This document shows, piece after piece, positions 37,078 to 45,524 of a DNA stretch of 64,000 nucleotides; position 1 is the stretch's first letter; each line of letters opens with the position of its first letter. The notes under the pieces are model-generated. The model did no database searches. It was not told the origin of the DNA and saw only the letters and a list, made by a program, of their open reading frames with translations. Source of the DNA: Altererythrobacter sp. (GTDB taxonomy: Bacteria > Pseudomonadota > Alphaproteobacteria > Sphingomonadales > Sphingomonadaceae); contig JALRKY010000017.1 in assembly GCA_023260985.1 (NCBI GenBank), positions 1-64,000 on the forward strand, written 5' to 3'. A program made the translations under genes and the position numbers.

Positions 37078-38199
37078 TTGCGCATTGCGGTTCTGAAGGA
37101 ACGCGCCGCCGGCGAGCAGCGCGTCGCAATCACTCCCGAAACGGTGCGCAAGTTCGCCGCTCTGGGCGCTGAAATCGCAGTAGAGGCAAGCGCGGGCGAA
37201 TACGCCGCGATCGCCGATGGCGATTACACTGAAGCGGGTGCTGCGGTAGGCCCGGCAGCCGAAACGGTGAAGGGCGCGGACATTGTGCTGGGTGTGCAGG
37301 CACCCGATGTGGAGCTGTTGGCGAGTGCAAAGCCGGGTGCATGGGTCGCGGCGACCTTCGATCCGTTCGGGCGCAAGGACCGGGTGGCAGCTTATGCCAA
37401 GGCGGGGCTTGAGGCCCTTTCGATGGACTTCATGCCGCGCATCACCCGCGCGCAGAGCATGGACGTGCTTTCAAGCCAGTCGAACCTGTCGGGCTACAAG
37501 GCGGTGATCGCCGCGGCCGACCAGTATGGTCGTGCATTTCCGATGATGATGACCGCTGCGGGAACGGTGCAGTCGGCGCGCGTCTTCATCATGGGCGTGG
37601 GCGTGGCAGGGCTTCAGGCGATTGCAACCGCCAAGCGGTTGGGTGCGCAAGTTTCCGCAACTGACGTTCGCAGTGCGACCAAAGAGCAAATCCAGTCGCT
37701 CGGCGCAAAGGCGATTTTCGTCGAAAGCGTTGCAGGGATCGAGGGCGAAGGCAATGGCGGCTATGCCACGGAAATGTCGGAAGAATACCAGAAGGCTCAG
37801 GCGGAGCTGGTGTCCAGCCATATCGCCAAGCAGGATATCGTCATCACGACTGCCTTGATTCCCGGGCGGGTTGCTCCCCGGCTCATTTCGGACGAGCAAA
37901 TCGCCACGATGAAGCCCGGCAGCGTGATCTTCGATCTTGCGGTAGCCCAAGGCGGCAATGTCGAAGGATCGAAGCCCGACGAGGTGGTGGTGCGCCACGG
38001 CGTGACCATCATGGGTTATTCGAACACGCCCAGCCACCTTGCGGCGGATGCCTCGGCGCTGTTCGCGCGCAACCTCTACAATTTCCTTTCCGCATTCTGG
38101 GACAAGGAGCAGGGCAAGCCGATCCTCGACGCAGAGATAGGCGATGCCGTGCGGCTCACGCGGGATGGTGAAATAGTTGACGAGAGGCTGAAGGGATAA
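37078..38199 (+). CDS. pntAA: NAD(P) transhydrogenase subunit alpha, NAD-binding part
   Basis: A 373-residue soluble domain I of the proton-translocating transhydrogenase. It starts with TTG at 37078: MRIAVLKERAAGEQRVAITP is the conserved N-terminus. FIMGVGVAGLQAIATAKRLG is the NAD-binding glycine motif, and QDIVITTALIPGRVAPRLI follows. It lacks the membrane helices fused to it in E. coli PntA; these are encoded separately by the next gene, the three-gene form typical of alphaproteobacteria. It helps make NADPH from NADH using the proton gradient. Confidence 0.96.
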   Translation: MRIAVLKERAAGEQRVAITPETVRKFAALGAEIAVEASAGEYAAIADGDYTEAGAAVGPAAETVKGADIVLGVQAPDVELLASAKPGAWVAATFDPFGRKDRVAAYAKAGLEALSMDFMPRITRAQSMDVLSSQSNLSGYKAVIAAADQYGRAFPMMMTAAGTVQSARVFIMGVGVAGLQAIATAKRLGAQVSATDVRSATKEQIQSLGAKAIFVESVAGIEGEGNGGYATEMSEEYQKAQAELVSSHIAKQDIVITTALIPGRVAPRLISDEQIATMKPGSVIFDLAVAQGGNVEGSKPDEVVVRHGVTIMGYSNTPSHLAADASALFARNLYNFLSAFWDKEQGKPILDAEIGDAVRLTRDGEIVDERLKG

Positions 38200-38204
38200 G
38201 CCAG

Positions 38205-38489
38205 ATGGACTTTATTTCAATCCTCTCGATCTTCGTTCTGGCTTGCTTCGTCGGCTATTATGTCGTCTGGTCGGTCACCCCGGCGCTACACACGCCGCTG
38301 ATGGCGGTGACCAATGCGATTTCATCGGTGATTATCGTGGGTGCGCTGATTTCTGCGGCCGAAGCCGGCAGCGACATCGCCAAATGGCTGGGGCTTGCGG
38401 GTGTTGTGCTGGCCAGCGTCAACATTTTTGGCGGCTTCGCCGTCACTGAGCGCATGTTGGCCATGTACAAGAGGAAGGAGAAGAGGTGA
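38205..38489 (+). CDS. pntAB: NAD(P) transhydrogenase subunit alpha, membrane part
   Basis: A 94-residue protein with three or four membrane helices, equivalent to the C-terminal membrane segment of E. coli PntA. GYYVVWSVTPALHTPLMAVT, then NAISSVIIVGAL is the conserved family core, and FGGFAVTERMLAMYKRK is the end. It begins five bases after pntAA and overlaps pntB by four bases, so all three subunits are made as one unit. Confidence 0.95.
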   Translation: MDFISILSIFVLACFVGYYVVWSVTPALHTPLMAVTNAISSVIIVGALISAAEAGSDIAKWLGLAGVVLASVNIFGGFAVTERMLAMYKRKEKR

Positions 38490-39937
38490 TGACCTTCTCC
38501 ATTCTAGCAGCTGCCGCTCACGGCGGTGGCGCAACCGCCTGGGCGATGCTCGCCTATCTCGTTTCCGGCGTGTTCTTCATCCTCGCGCTGCGCGGGCTTT
38601 CCAGCCCGGCGAGCAGTCGCGCAGGCAACCGTTTCGGCATGGCAGGCATGCTGATCGCAGTAGCGACCACGCTCGTCACGCATGACATCGCCAATTTGCC
38701 CGAGATCGGGATTGCGATCTTCTTGGGCGGTATCCTCGGCTTTACCATCGCCCGGCGTATCGCGATGACGCAGATGCCCGAACTGGTGGCTGCATTCCAC
38801 TCGCTGGTCGGCCTTGCCGCCGTGCTGGTGGGCTGGGCGGCCTATCTCAATCCGGGAGCGTTCGGGCTGCTGCTGGCTGATGGCGGCATCGCGCCTGTCA
38901 GCAAGATCGAGATGGGGCTTGGCATCGCGATCGGTGCGATCACATTTTCAGGCTCGGTCATAGCCTTTGCCAAATTGTCAGGCAAGATGAGCGGCGCGCC
39001 GATCCTGCTTCCCGCACGGCATATCATCAATCTCGGCACGCTAGCGGCGATCATCGTGCTGACCGGCCTGTTTGCGGCTGCAGCACCCACCGCAACGATC
39101 ACGCTGATCTTGGCGCTGACTATTCTGTCCTTCGCCATCGGCTTCCTGCTGATCATCCCGATCGGCGGGGCGGACATGCCAGTGGTGGTCTCGATGCTCA
39201 ACTCCTATTCGGGATGGGCCGCAGCCGCGATGGGCTTCACACTCGGCAATACGGCGATGATCATCACCGGCGCGCTGGTTGGCTCTTCAGGTGCGATCCT
39301 GAGCTACATCATGTGCCGCGCGATGAACCGCAGCTTCATATCTGTGATCGCGGGCGGCTTCGGTGCCGAATCCGGAGCGACCGCCGCGGCAGGTGAAGGC
39401 GAGCAGCGCCCCTACAAGCAGGGCAGCGCGGAAGACGCCGCCTTCATGCTCGAACAGGCCGAAAAGGTCATCATCATCCCCGGCTATGGCATGGCGGTGG
39501 CGCAGGCGCAGCACGCGCTGCGTGAAATGGCGGACCTGCTCAAGGAAAAGGGCGTGGAGGTCAAATATGCGATCCACCCCGTCGCGGGCCGCATGCCGGG
39601 CCACATGAACGTGCTGCTGGCGGAAGCCAACGTGCCCTATGACGAAGTGTTCGAGCTGGAAGACATCAACAGCGAATTCGCCCAGTGCGACGTCGCCTTC
39701 ATCATCGGCGCGAACGATGTGGTGAACCCGGCCGCGAAGACCGACAAGACCAGCCCGATTTATGGCATGCCGGTATTCGACGTCGACAAGGCCAAGCAGG
39801 TGTTCTTCATCAAGCGCAGCATGGGCGGCGTCGGCTATGCCGGGGTCGACAATGACGTCTTCTACATGAACCAGACCGTGATGCTGCTGTCCGATGCCAA
39901 GAAGATGGTCGAGGAAATCGTGAAGGCGCTGGACTAA
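38486..39937 (+). CDS. pntB: NAD(P) transhydrogenase subunit beta
   Basis: A 483-residue subunit. About nine membrane helices (residues ~5-270, including the conserved SGWAAAAMGFTLGNTAMIITG) are followed by the NADP-binding domain III: IIPGYGMAVAQAQHALREMA, HPVAGRMPGHMNVLLAEANV and IIGANDVVNPAAKTD. Together with PntAA and PntAB it couples hydride transfer from NADH to NADP+ to proton flow. The stop shares one base with the next start (TAATG). Confidence 0.97.
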   Translation: MMTFSILAAAAHGGGATAWAMLAYLVSGVFFILALRGLSSPASSRAGNRFGMAGMLIAVATTLVTHDIANLPEIGIAIFLGGILGFTIARRIAMTQMPELVAAFHSLVGLAAVLVGWAAYLNPGAFGLLLADGGIAPVSKIEMGLGIAIGAITFSGSVIAFAKLSGKMSGAPILLPARHIINLGTLAAIIVLTGLFAAAAPTATITLILALTILSFAIGFLLIIPIGGADMPVVVSMLNSYSGWAAAAMGFTLGNTAMIITGALVGSSGAILSYIMCRAMNRSFISVIAGGFGAESGATAAAGEGEQRPYKQGSAEDAAFMLEQAEKVIIIPGYGMAVAQAQHALREMADLLKEKGVEVKYAIHPVAGRMPGHMNVLLAEANVPYDEVFELEDINSEFAQCDVAFIIGANDVVNPAAKTDKTSPIYGMPVFDVDKAKQVFFIKRSMGGVGYAGVDNDVFYMNQTVMLLSDAKKMVEEIVKALD

Positions 39938-40278
39938 TGCGCAAGTTCCTGTTCAGCACCGTGGTGCTGATGTTGCTGGTCGCTATCGCATTCCAGACCG
40001 GGCTCGCCCGTCCGCTGGTCAAATGGCAGGTCGAAAGCGCGCTGCTCGATTCCGGCGTAGGCCCGAAGCGGGCGGATTGCATGGCTGACCGCATGGTCGA
40101 TCGCCTCGACCTATGGCAAATCTACAAATTGCGGCACGGCATGACTCCGCGCGAAGGCGAGGCGGAGCAGCCGTCCGGCCTGGGAGACCTCATCAAGCGC
40201 CTGCGCAGGGTTGGCGACGGCGAGGTAGTGGTTGTTGTCACGAGCAGCTCGGGATTGTGCGCTATCGGGATCGGATGA
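39937..40278 (+). CDS. Small hypothetical protein with N-terminal anchor
   Basis: 113 residues. The N-terminus FLFSTVVLMLLVAIAFQTGL is a signal peptide or membrane anchor. The rest is soluble with a conserved-looking KRADCMADRMVDRLDLWQIY helix that contains one Cys, and a second Cys lies near the end (SSGLCAIGIG). The ATG shares a base with the pntB stop, so it is translated with the pnt operon. No family recognised; the Cys-helix pattern recalls small periplasmic proteins of sphingomonads that have no known role. Confidence 0.7.
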   Translation: MRKFLFSTVVLMLLVAIAFQTGLARPLVKWQVESALLDSGVGPKRADCMADRMVDRLDLWQIYKLRHGMTPREGEAEQPSGLGDLIKRLRRVGDGEVVVVVTSSSGLCAIGIG

Positions 40279-40345
40279 CCGCGCTGCCCCTTGCTTTTGC
40301 GCCTCCCTCGCGGAACAATGAAGAGATGTGACGGGAGAGGTCCTT

Positions 40346-41548
40346 ATGTTCAGAATGTCTGCAATGGCGCTTGCCCTCGCTTCCACTTCGCCACTGATGG
40401 CGGCAACTCACTCCGTTGCTCCGGGTGAGGGTGCGCAAGAGCGCCTGCAGGAAGCCCTTATCCTTGCCGAGCCGGGCGATGAAATCGTGCTTGAGGCGGG
40501 TCGCTTCGTGCTCACGGACGGCCTGAGCCTCGACGTTGATGGCGTGACCTTGCGCGGCGCGGGTTCGAAGGAAACGGTGCTCGACTTCACCGGCCAGAGC
40601 GATTCGGGCGAGGGTCTGCTCGTGACTTCCGATAATGTGACGCTGCGCGATTTCGCAGTCGAAAATCCCAAGGGCGATGGCATCAAATCCAAGGGTGCGG
40701 ACGGGATCGTTTATCAGGGCATCCGCGTCACCTGGACCGGCGGTCCGCTCAGCTCAAATGGCGCATACGGCATCTATCCGGTCGAAAGCACCGGCGTGCT
40801 GGTCGTAGGCTGTGAAGTGTCGGGCGCATCGGACGCAGGCATCTATGTGGGGCAGAGCCGCGACATCACCGTGCGCCACTCGCTGGTGCAGTACAATGTC
40901 GCGGGGATCGAGATCGAGAACAGCCGCAACGCGGTGGTCGAGGAGAACCTCGCCACGCACAACACTGGCGGCATTTTGGTGTTCGACCTGCCCGGCCTGC
41001 CGGTGATGGGTGGCGGAGACGTGGTGGTGCGCCGGAATCTGGTCACAGAAAACGACGTCGACAATTTCGCGCCTCCCGGAAACATCGTCGGCGGAGTAAA
41101 GCGCGGCACTGGCATATTGGTGATGGCCAATGACAATGTGCTTTTGGTCGAGAACGTCCTGACGAAGAACGATACGGCACAGGTGATGGTGGTTTCCTAC
41201 ACGCTGCCTTTCGATGACGAGCGCTACAATCCCTATCCACGCAATGTAGTGGTTGCCGCCAATATCTATGAGGATGGCGGAAGCGCGCCGGATCTCGACG
41301 GGGCCGAGGCCTTGCTCGAGGCGTTCGGCGGAGCTTTGCCCCCAGTCCTTTGGGACGGGTTGCAGGATGGCGATGCGATAGCCTTGAGCGTTTCCGAGGG
41401 AACGGCTGGCTGGTCGCTTAACCTGCCGCGGCAGGGTGCCGACCTTGCCGAAGCTACGCCGGGCCCGCTTGAGGCGCCCGTGAGCGAGGTAGCTTCGCTG
41501 TCGCAAGTCACCGGTGCACCCGCAGAGCTTGAAGCGCGTTTGATGTGA
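40346..41548 (+). CDS. Parallel beta-helix repeat protein (TIGR03805-like)
   Basis: A 400-residue exported protein. The signal peptide is about residues 1-20 (MFRMSAMALALASTSPLMAA). A right-handed beta-helix with pectate-lyase-like coils follows: DGVTLRGAGSKETVLDFTG, NVTLRDFAVENPKGDGIKSK, DITVRHSLVQYNVAGIEIEN. GGGAGAGG at 40333 supports ATG 40346. Its 3' end overlaps the diheme cytochrome gene. This pairing matches a recurrent gene pair known from Shewanella and Hyphomonas, whose function is unsettled. A role on a polysaccharide or in surface electron transfer is only conjecture. Confidence 0.85.
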   Translation: MFRMSAMALALASTSPLMAATHSVAPGEGAQERLQEALILAEPGDEIVLEAGRFVLTDGLSLDVDGVTLRGAGSKETVLDFTGQSDSGEGLLVTSDNVTLRDFAVENPKGDGIKSKGADGIVYQGIRVTWTGGPLSSNGAYGIYPVESTGVLVVGCEVSGASDAGIYVGQSRDITVRHSLVQYNVAGIEIENSRNAVVEENLATHNTGGILVFDLPGLPVMGGGDVVVRRNLVTENDVDNFAPPGNIVGGVKRGTGILVMANDNVLLVENVLTKNDTAQVMVVSYTLPFDDERYNPYPRNVVVAANIYEDGGSAPDLDGAEALLEAFGGALPPVLWDGLQDGDAIALSVSEGTAGWSLNLPRQGADLAEATPGPLEAPVSEVASLSQVTGAPAELEARLM

Positions 41549-42564
41549 AGCAGGGCCTGCTTTTCCTTGCCGCTGGTGCGCTGGCCTTCGCTACTGCAGT
41601 GGCGCAGGCAGCGCTTAGCTCTGTGGAAGTTTCCGACACTGCCATCCTGGAGAATAGGCTTCCGCAAACGCTGGGGGAGTACGGCTTTTTTGTCGATGCG
41701 TCTGGACAAGTCCCGGCGGTGGGGGTCGTACCCTACCGGCTTAATGTTCCGCTCTATTCGGACGGCGCCGAGAAGCTGCGCTTCGCCTATGTGCCCAAAG
41801 GAAAGCAGGCGTTAGCTGACGGCGAAGGCCTCCTGCAATTCCCAGTCGGCAGCGCGCTGATCAAGACATTCGCGTTCGGCGAAGGGGAAGGCCGCCGCCT
41901 GATCGAAACGCGTTTGCTGCTCCACCGCGCCGACGGCTGGGTTGCGTTACCCTATCGCTGGAACGCGGAGCAGACAGAGGCGCGGTTGGCGCTTGCAGGC
42001 GCGCGTGTGCCGGTCATCACTCCTTCCGGGGAGGAACTCAATTACCGCATACCGAATAAGAACCAGTGCAAGGAATGCCACGGGCTGAATGACGAAGTCA
42101 CACCGTTGGGGCCGAAGGCGCGCAACCTCTCGGCGGCATGGCTCGAACAAATGGTCGCAGCCAAGCATCTCGATGCCATGCCTGCGGGAGCCGATGTCTT
42201 TTCCCTTTGGGAAGCGCGCGATCAAGCGGAACCTGCAAAGGCGGCTCGCGCATATCTCGACGTCAATTGCGCGCATTGTCACCAGCCGGGCGCGACCGCC
42301 TCGAATTCGGGCCTAGACCTGCGATGGGAGCAAGGCGATCCGCATCCGATTGGTATTTTCAAGCGCCCGGTGGCTGCCGGGCGCGGGGCGGGCGGGTACG
42401 AGTTCAGCATCGTCCCCGGCCAGCCCGAAGATTCTATCCTGCTTTACCGCATGGAATCGATCGAGCCCGGCGTGGCCATGCCGGAACTGGGCAAGGGCAC
42501 AGTGGACGCCGAAGGCGTGGCCGCCGTCAGAAAATGGGTCGCGGGAATGGAGAGCGAGCGATGA
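41545..42564 (+). CDS. Diheme c-type cytochrome, SO2930 family
   Basis: A 339-residue protein from GTG 41545, which overlaps the previous stop. Signal peptide to about residue 22 (ATAVAQA). Two heme-c motifs: CKECH (175-179) and CAHCH (242-246). The N-terminal half has the family sequence VPYRLNVPLYSDGAEKLRFA, and the C-terminal PGQPEDSILLYRM resembles many haem-containing lipid or sugar oxidases' partner domains. It should be periplasmic. Electron donor and acceptor are unknown. It is translationally coupled to the beta-helix protein and to the following hydrolase. Confidence 0.88.
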   Translation: MKQGLLFLAAGALAFATAVAQAALSSVEVSDTAILENRLPQTLGEYGFFVDASGQVPAVGVVPYRLNVPLYSDGAEKLRFAYVPKGKQALADGEGLLQFPVGSALIKTFAFGEGEGRRLIETRLLLHRADGWVALPYRWNAEQTEARLALAGARVPVITPSGEELNYRIPNKNQCKECHGLNDEVTPLGPKARNLSAAWLEQMVAAKHLDAMPAGADVFSLWEARDQAEPAKAARAYLDVNCAHCHQPGATASNSGLDLRWEQGDPHPIGIFKRPVAAGRGAGGYEFSIVPGQPEDSILLYRMESIEPGVAMPELGKGTVDAEGVAAVRKWVAGMESER

Positions 42565-43523
42565 AACGGGTTCTGCACATAACCGGCATTCTGGTCGTAG
42601 TTCTGCTCGTGGCATTCCTGTTCCTGCGCACGCCGGACACCGATCCCGCGGAGATGCGCGCCAAATATGCGGGCGCGCCCTCCCAGTTCGTCGAGCTCGA
42701 CGACGGTTTGACTGTGCATTTGCGCGACGAGGGGCCGCGCGATGCGCCGGCCATCATCCTGTTGCATGGCTCCAATGCCGATCTCTACACTTGGCAGCCT
42801 TGGATGGATGCGCTCAAGGCAGACTATCGTGTGATCCGTTTCGACCAGCGCGGCCATGGTCTGACCGGGCCAGCGCCTGACGGTGATTATTCCCCGGCGC
42901 GTTTCGTCGGCGATATCGAAGCGGTGGCGAACAATCTGGGGCTTGAGCAATTCGTGCTCGGCGGAAATTCCATGGGCGGGGGGCTGACCGTTGCCTATGC
43001 GATCGAACATCCGGACCGGCTCTATGGCATGGTGCTGGTCGATGCGAGCGGCGCGCCGGTGCAGCGCAAAGGTGGAGGCAACATCGGCTTCACTATTGCT
43101 CGTACGCCGGTGATCAACAAATTGATGGAGCACCTCACGCCGCGTTCGATGGTAGAGAGGTCGCTCAGGCAAAGCGTCTCCAATGAGGAAATCGTAACCC
43201 GCGAGGCAGTTAATCGCTATTGGGAAATGCTGCGCTATCCGGGCAATCGCGCGGCGACCGTGGCGCGTTTCTCGCTTCCGTGGACGCCCTTTGCGGAACA
43301 GCAGGTCGCTGCGCTCGACCTGCCCGCCCTGGTGATGTGGGGCGTAGAGGACGCGCTGATCCCGGTCGAAGCAGGGCGCTGGTACAACCGCGTACTGCCC
43401 GCGAGCACTCTGGTCGAATATCCCGGCATCGGCCACCTGCCGCACGAAGAGTCAGTCGCACGCAGCGTTGACGATCTCCACGCCTGGCTGGAGCAGCTGT
43501 TTCCGCTCATCCCGGAGGGCTGA
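42561..43523 (+). CDS. Membrane-anchored alpha/beta hydrolase
   Basis: A 320-residue hydrolase from ATG 42561, which overlaps the cytochrome stop as ATGA. One N-terminal membrane helix (VLHITGILVVVLLVAFLFL) anchors it, and the fold then faces the periplasm. IILLHGSNADLYTW is the oxyanion strand, GGNSMGGGLT carries the nucleophile Ser, EDALIPVE the Asp, and GIGHLPHEE the His. The substrate is unknown. As third gene of a tightly overlapped operon with a beta-helix protein and a diheme cytochrome, it may process the same extracellular substrate. Confidence 0.87.
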   Translation: MKRVLHITGILVVVLLVAFLFLRTPDTDPAEMRAKYAGAPSQFVELDDGLTVHLRDEGPRDAPAIILLHGSNADLYTWQPWMDALKADYRVIRFDQRGHGLTGPAPDGDYSPARFVGDIEAVANNLGLEQFVLGGNSMGGGLTVAYAIEHPDRLYGMVLVDASGAPVQRKGGGNIGFTIARTPVINKLMEHLTPRSMVERSLRQSVSNEEIVTREAVNRYWEMLRYPGNRAATVARFSLPWTPFAEQQVAALDLPALVMWGVEDALIPVEAGRWYNRVLPASTLVEYPGIGHLPHEESVARSVDDLHAWLEQLFPLIPEG

Positions 43524-43622
43524 CGGGTAACACGGTGGAGCCGGACATTTTCCGGCTTTGCCGATGACACCCGATTGTTTCGCTTGTCGCCGCGCGGTGC
43601 CTCACTTAAGTCGTAGCCACCG

Positions 43623-44783
43623 ATGAACCGAGCTTCCTACGCCGCCGACCCTACCGCTTGCCGTGGCCGCGAATTTCCGCTGGAGCACGCGGGCGCACGC
43701 GGCCCGCGCAGCGAATTCCAGCGCGACCGCGACCGCATCATCCATTCGATGAGCTTCCGGCGGCTGCGCTCAAAGACTCAGGTGTTCATCTCGCCTGAGG
43801 GAGACCACTATCGTACGCGCATGACGCACAGCCTTGAAGTGGCGCAGATCGGGCGCGTGGTCGCGCGTGCACTGGGGCTCGACGAAGACCTGACTGAGGC
43901 ACTGTGCCTGGCGCATGATTTGGGCCATCCGCCCTTCGGCCACGCGGGCGAGGAGGAGCTTGAGGAGGCGATGCTGCGCCATGGCGGGTTCGACCATAAC
44001 GCCCAGTCGCTACGCACGGTCATGCGGCTGGAGAGCCCCTATCCAGGTCATGAGGGGCTCAACCTTTCCTGGGATTTGCTCGAAGGGCTGGCCAAGCATA
44101 ACGGGCCGGTGGCCGCTCCGAACTGGGCGCTGGCTGAGCTTGACGAGGCATTCCCGCTTGAGCTGGGACAATGGCCGTCGCTCGAAGCACAAGTGGCGGC
44201 GGTTGCTGACGATATCGCTTATGACAATCACGATATCGACGATGGCTTGCGTGCTGGATTCCTGACGCTCGACGATCTGCTTGAGCTCGATTTCCTTGCG
44301 GACCAATGGCGCGATGTCGAGCGGCGCCATCCGCGCGAACCGCGCGACAGGCTACTGCGAGAGCTGGTTCGCGACCAGATCGGGCTGATGGTGAACGATG
44401 TAATCTCGCAAACGCGCGAACAGGTACAGGGGATCGGTTCGGTCGCCGAAGTTCGCGACGCCGGGCGCCAGCTCGGCGGCTTTTCGCCCGCTATGGCACG
44501 TGCCGAACGCGGACTGAAACGCTTCATGTATGAACGGCTTTACTTCCACTCAGACCAGGTTGAGGCGGCCCTGCGCGCTCGCGACGTAGTGGCGCGACTG
44601 TTCGCTGCTTATTCGCAGGATGCTGGTCTCATGCCTGAGGAATGGCGGGCTCGCCTTCCCGCGAACGACCCGCATCGTTCACGGGTTATCGCCGATTTCA
44701 TCGCGGGAATGAGTGATCGTTTTGCGATCGAGTGTTGCGCCGCGATCTATGGTCAGCGGCCCAAGGGATTGAGCAATGTCTGA
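43623..44783 (+). CDS. dgt: Deoxyguanosinetriphosphate triphosphohydrolase-like protein
   Basis: A 386-residue HD-domain dNTPase. RMTHSLEVAQIGRVVAR and LAHDLGHPPFGHAGEEEL carry the metal-binding His and Asp residues. HNAQSLRTVMRLE and DDIAYDNHDIDDGLRAG follow. The N-terminus RDRDRIIHSMSFRRLRSKTQ is typical of the alphaproteobacterial type 2 subfamily. It cleaves dNTPs to deoxynucleoside and triphosphate; the exact preference is not shown. The 3' end overlaps the next gene by eight bases. Between this gene and the hydrolase before it lie 99 bases without a clear terminator. Confidence 0.93.
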   Translation: MNRASYAADPTACRGREFPLEHAGARGPRSEFQRDRDRIIHSMSFRRLRSKTQVFISPEGDHYRTRMTHSLEVAQIGRVVARALGLDEDLTEALCLAHDLGHPPFGHAGEEELEEAMLRHGGFDHNAQSLRTVMRLESPYPGHEGLNLSWDLLEGLAKHNGPVAAPNWALAELDEAFPLELGQWPSLEAQVAAVADDIAYDNHDIDDGLRAGFLTLDDLLELDFLADQWRDVERRHPREPRDRLLRELVRDQIGLMVNDVISQTREQVQGIGSVAEVRDAGRQLGGFSPAMARAERGLKRFMYERLYFHSDQVEAALRARDVVARLFAAYSQDAGLMPEEWRARLPANDPHRSRVIADFIAGMSDRFAIECCAAIYGQRPKGLSNV

Positions 44784-45468
44784 GCCGCTGCGCCTTGCCC
44801 TGGTTGGTGCGACGGGCCTGATCGGCCGCGCCGTGATCGACGCATGTATCGGCCGAAGCGATGTGCGCCTCGTCGCGATCGCACGTCGCGAGATGAAGCT
44901 GCCGCGTGGCGCCCGTATGGAACTGTTTGTGGCAGAGCCCGACCGGTGGGGCGAAGTGTTCGAGGCCTTGCAGCCAACCGCCCTGATTTCCGCGCTCGGC
45001 ACAACCTGGAAGAAGTCGGGCGAGGATGAAGAGGCCTTCCGCGCGGTCGACAAGCAACTGGTGCTGGCAACGGCGCGCGCCGCGCATGCAGCGGGCGTCC
45101 AGCGAATGGTGTCGATCAGCTCAGTCGGTGCCGATCCGCTTTCGAAAAACCTTTACCTGAGGGTGAAGGGCGAGGTTGAGTACGAACTTTCGAAGGTCGG
45201 CCTGAAGCGGCTCGACCTTCTGCGCCCGGGCTTGCTCAAGGGTACGCGCGAGAACGATAGTAGGCTCGGCGAGCGGCTGGGTATCATCGCTAGCCCGCTG
45301 ATCGACCCGTTCCTCAACGGCAAGTTTCGCAAGTATCGTTCGATCGAAGCAAACAAAGTGGCCCAGGGGGCCATCGGCCTTGCTTCGCGCCGTGCGGGCG
45401 GGCGCTTCACCCATGACAATGACAGTATCCGCCGTGCCGCTCGCGAACGGGCCAAGTTGGGCGGCTAG
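44776..45468 (+). CDS. NAD(P)H-binding atypical SDR protein
   Basis: A 230-residue Rossmann protein. ALVGATGLIGRAVIDACIGR at the N-terminus holds the GxxGxxG-type nucleotide motif. MVSISSVGADPLSKNLYLRV, KGEVEYEL and LRPGLLKGTRE are the pattern of the HTATIP2/YwnB-like branch of NAD-dependent epimerase folds. No catalytic Tyr-xxx-Lys in usual spacing is evident (YLRVKGE gives a Y-x3-K variant). Function unknown; could be a redox sensor or reductase. Overlaps dgt by eight bases. Confidence 0.8.
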   Translation: MSEPLRLALVGATGLIGRAVIDACIGRSDVRLVAIARREMKLPRGARMELFVAEPDRWGEVFEALQPTALISALGTTWKKSGEDEEAFRAVDKQLVLATARAAHAAGVQRMVSISSVGADPLSKNLYLRVKGEVEYELSKVGLKRLDLLRPGLLKGTRENDSRLGERLGIIASPLIDPFLNGKFRKYRSIEANKVAQGAIGLASRRAGGRFTHDNDSIRRAARERAKLGG

Positions 45469-45524
45469 CCACCTGCGTCTGGGCGCGCTAAGCCTGGGGG
45501 CAACGAGGGAGAGAGTGCGCCGCG

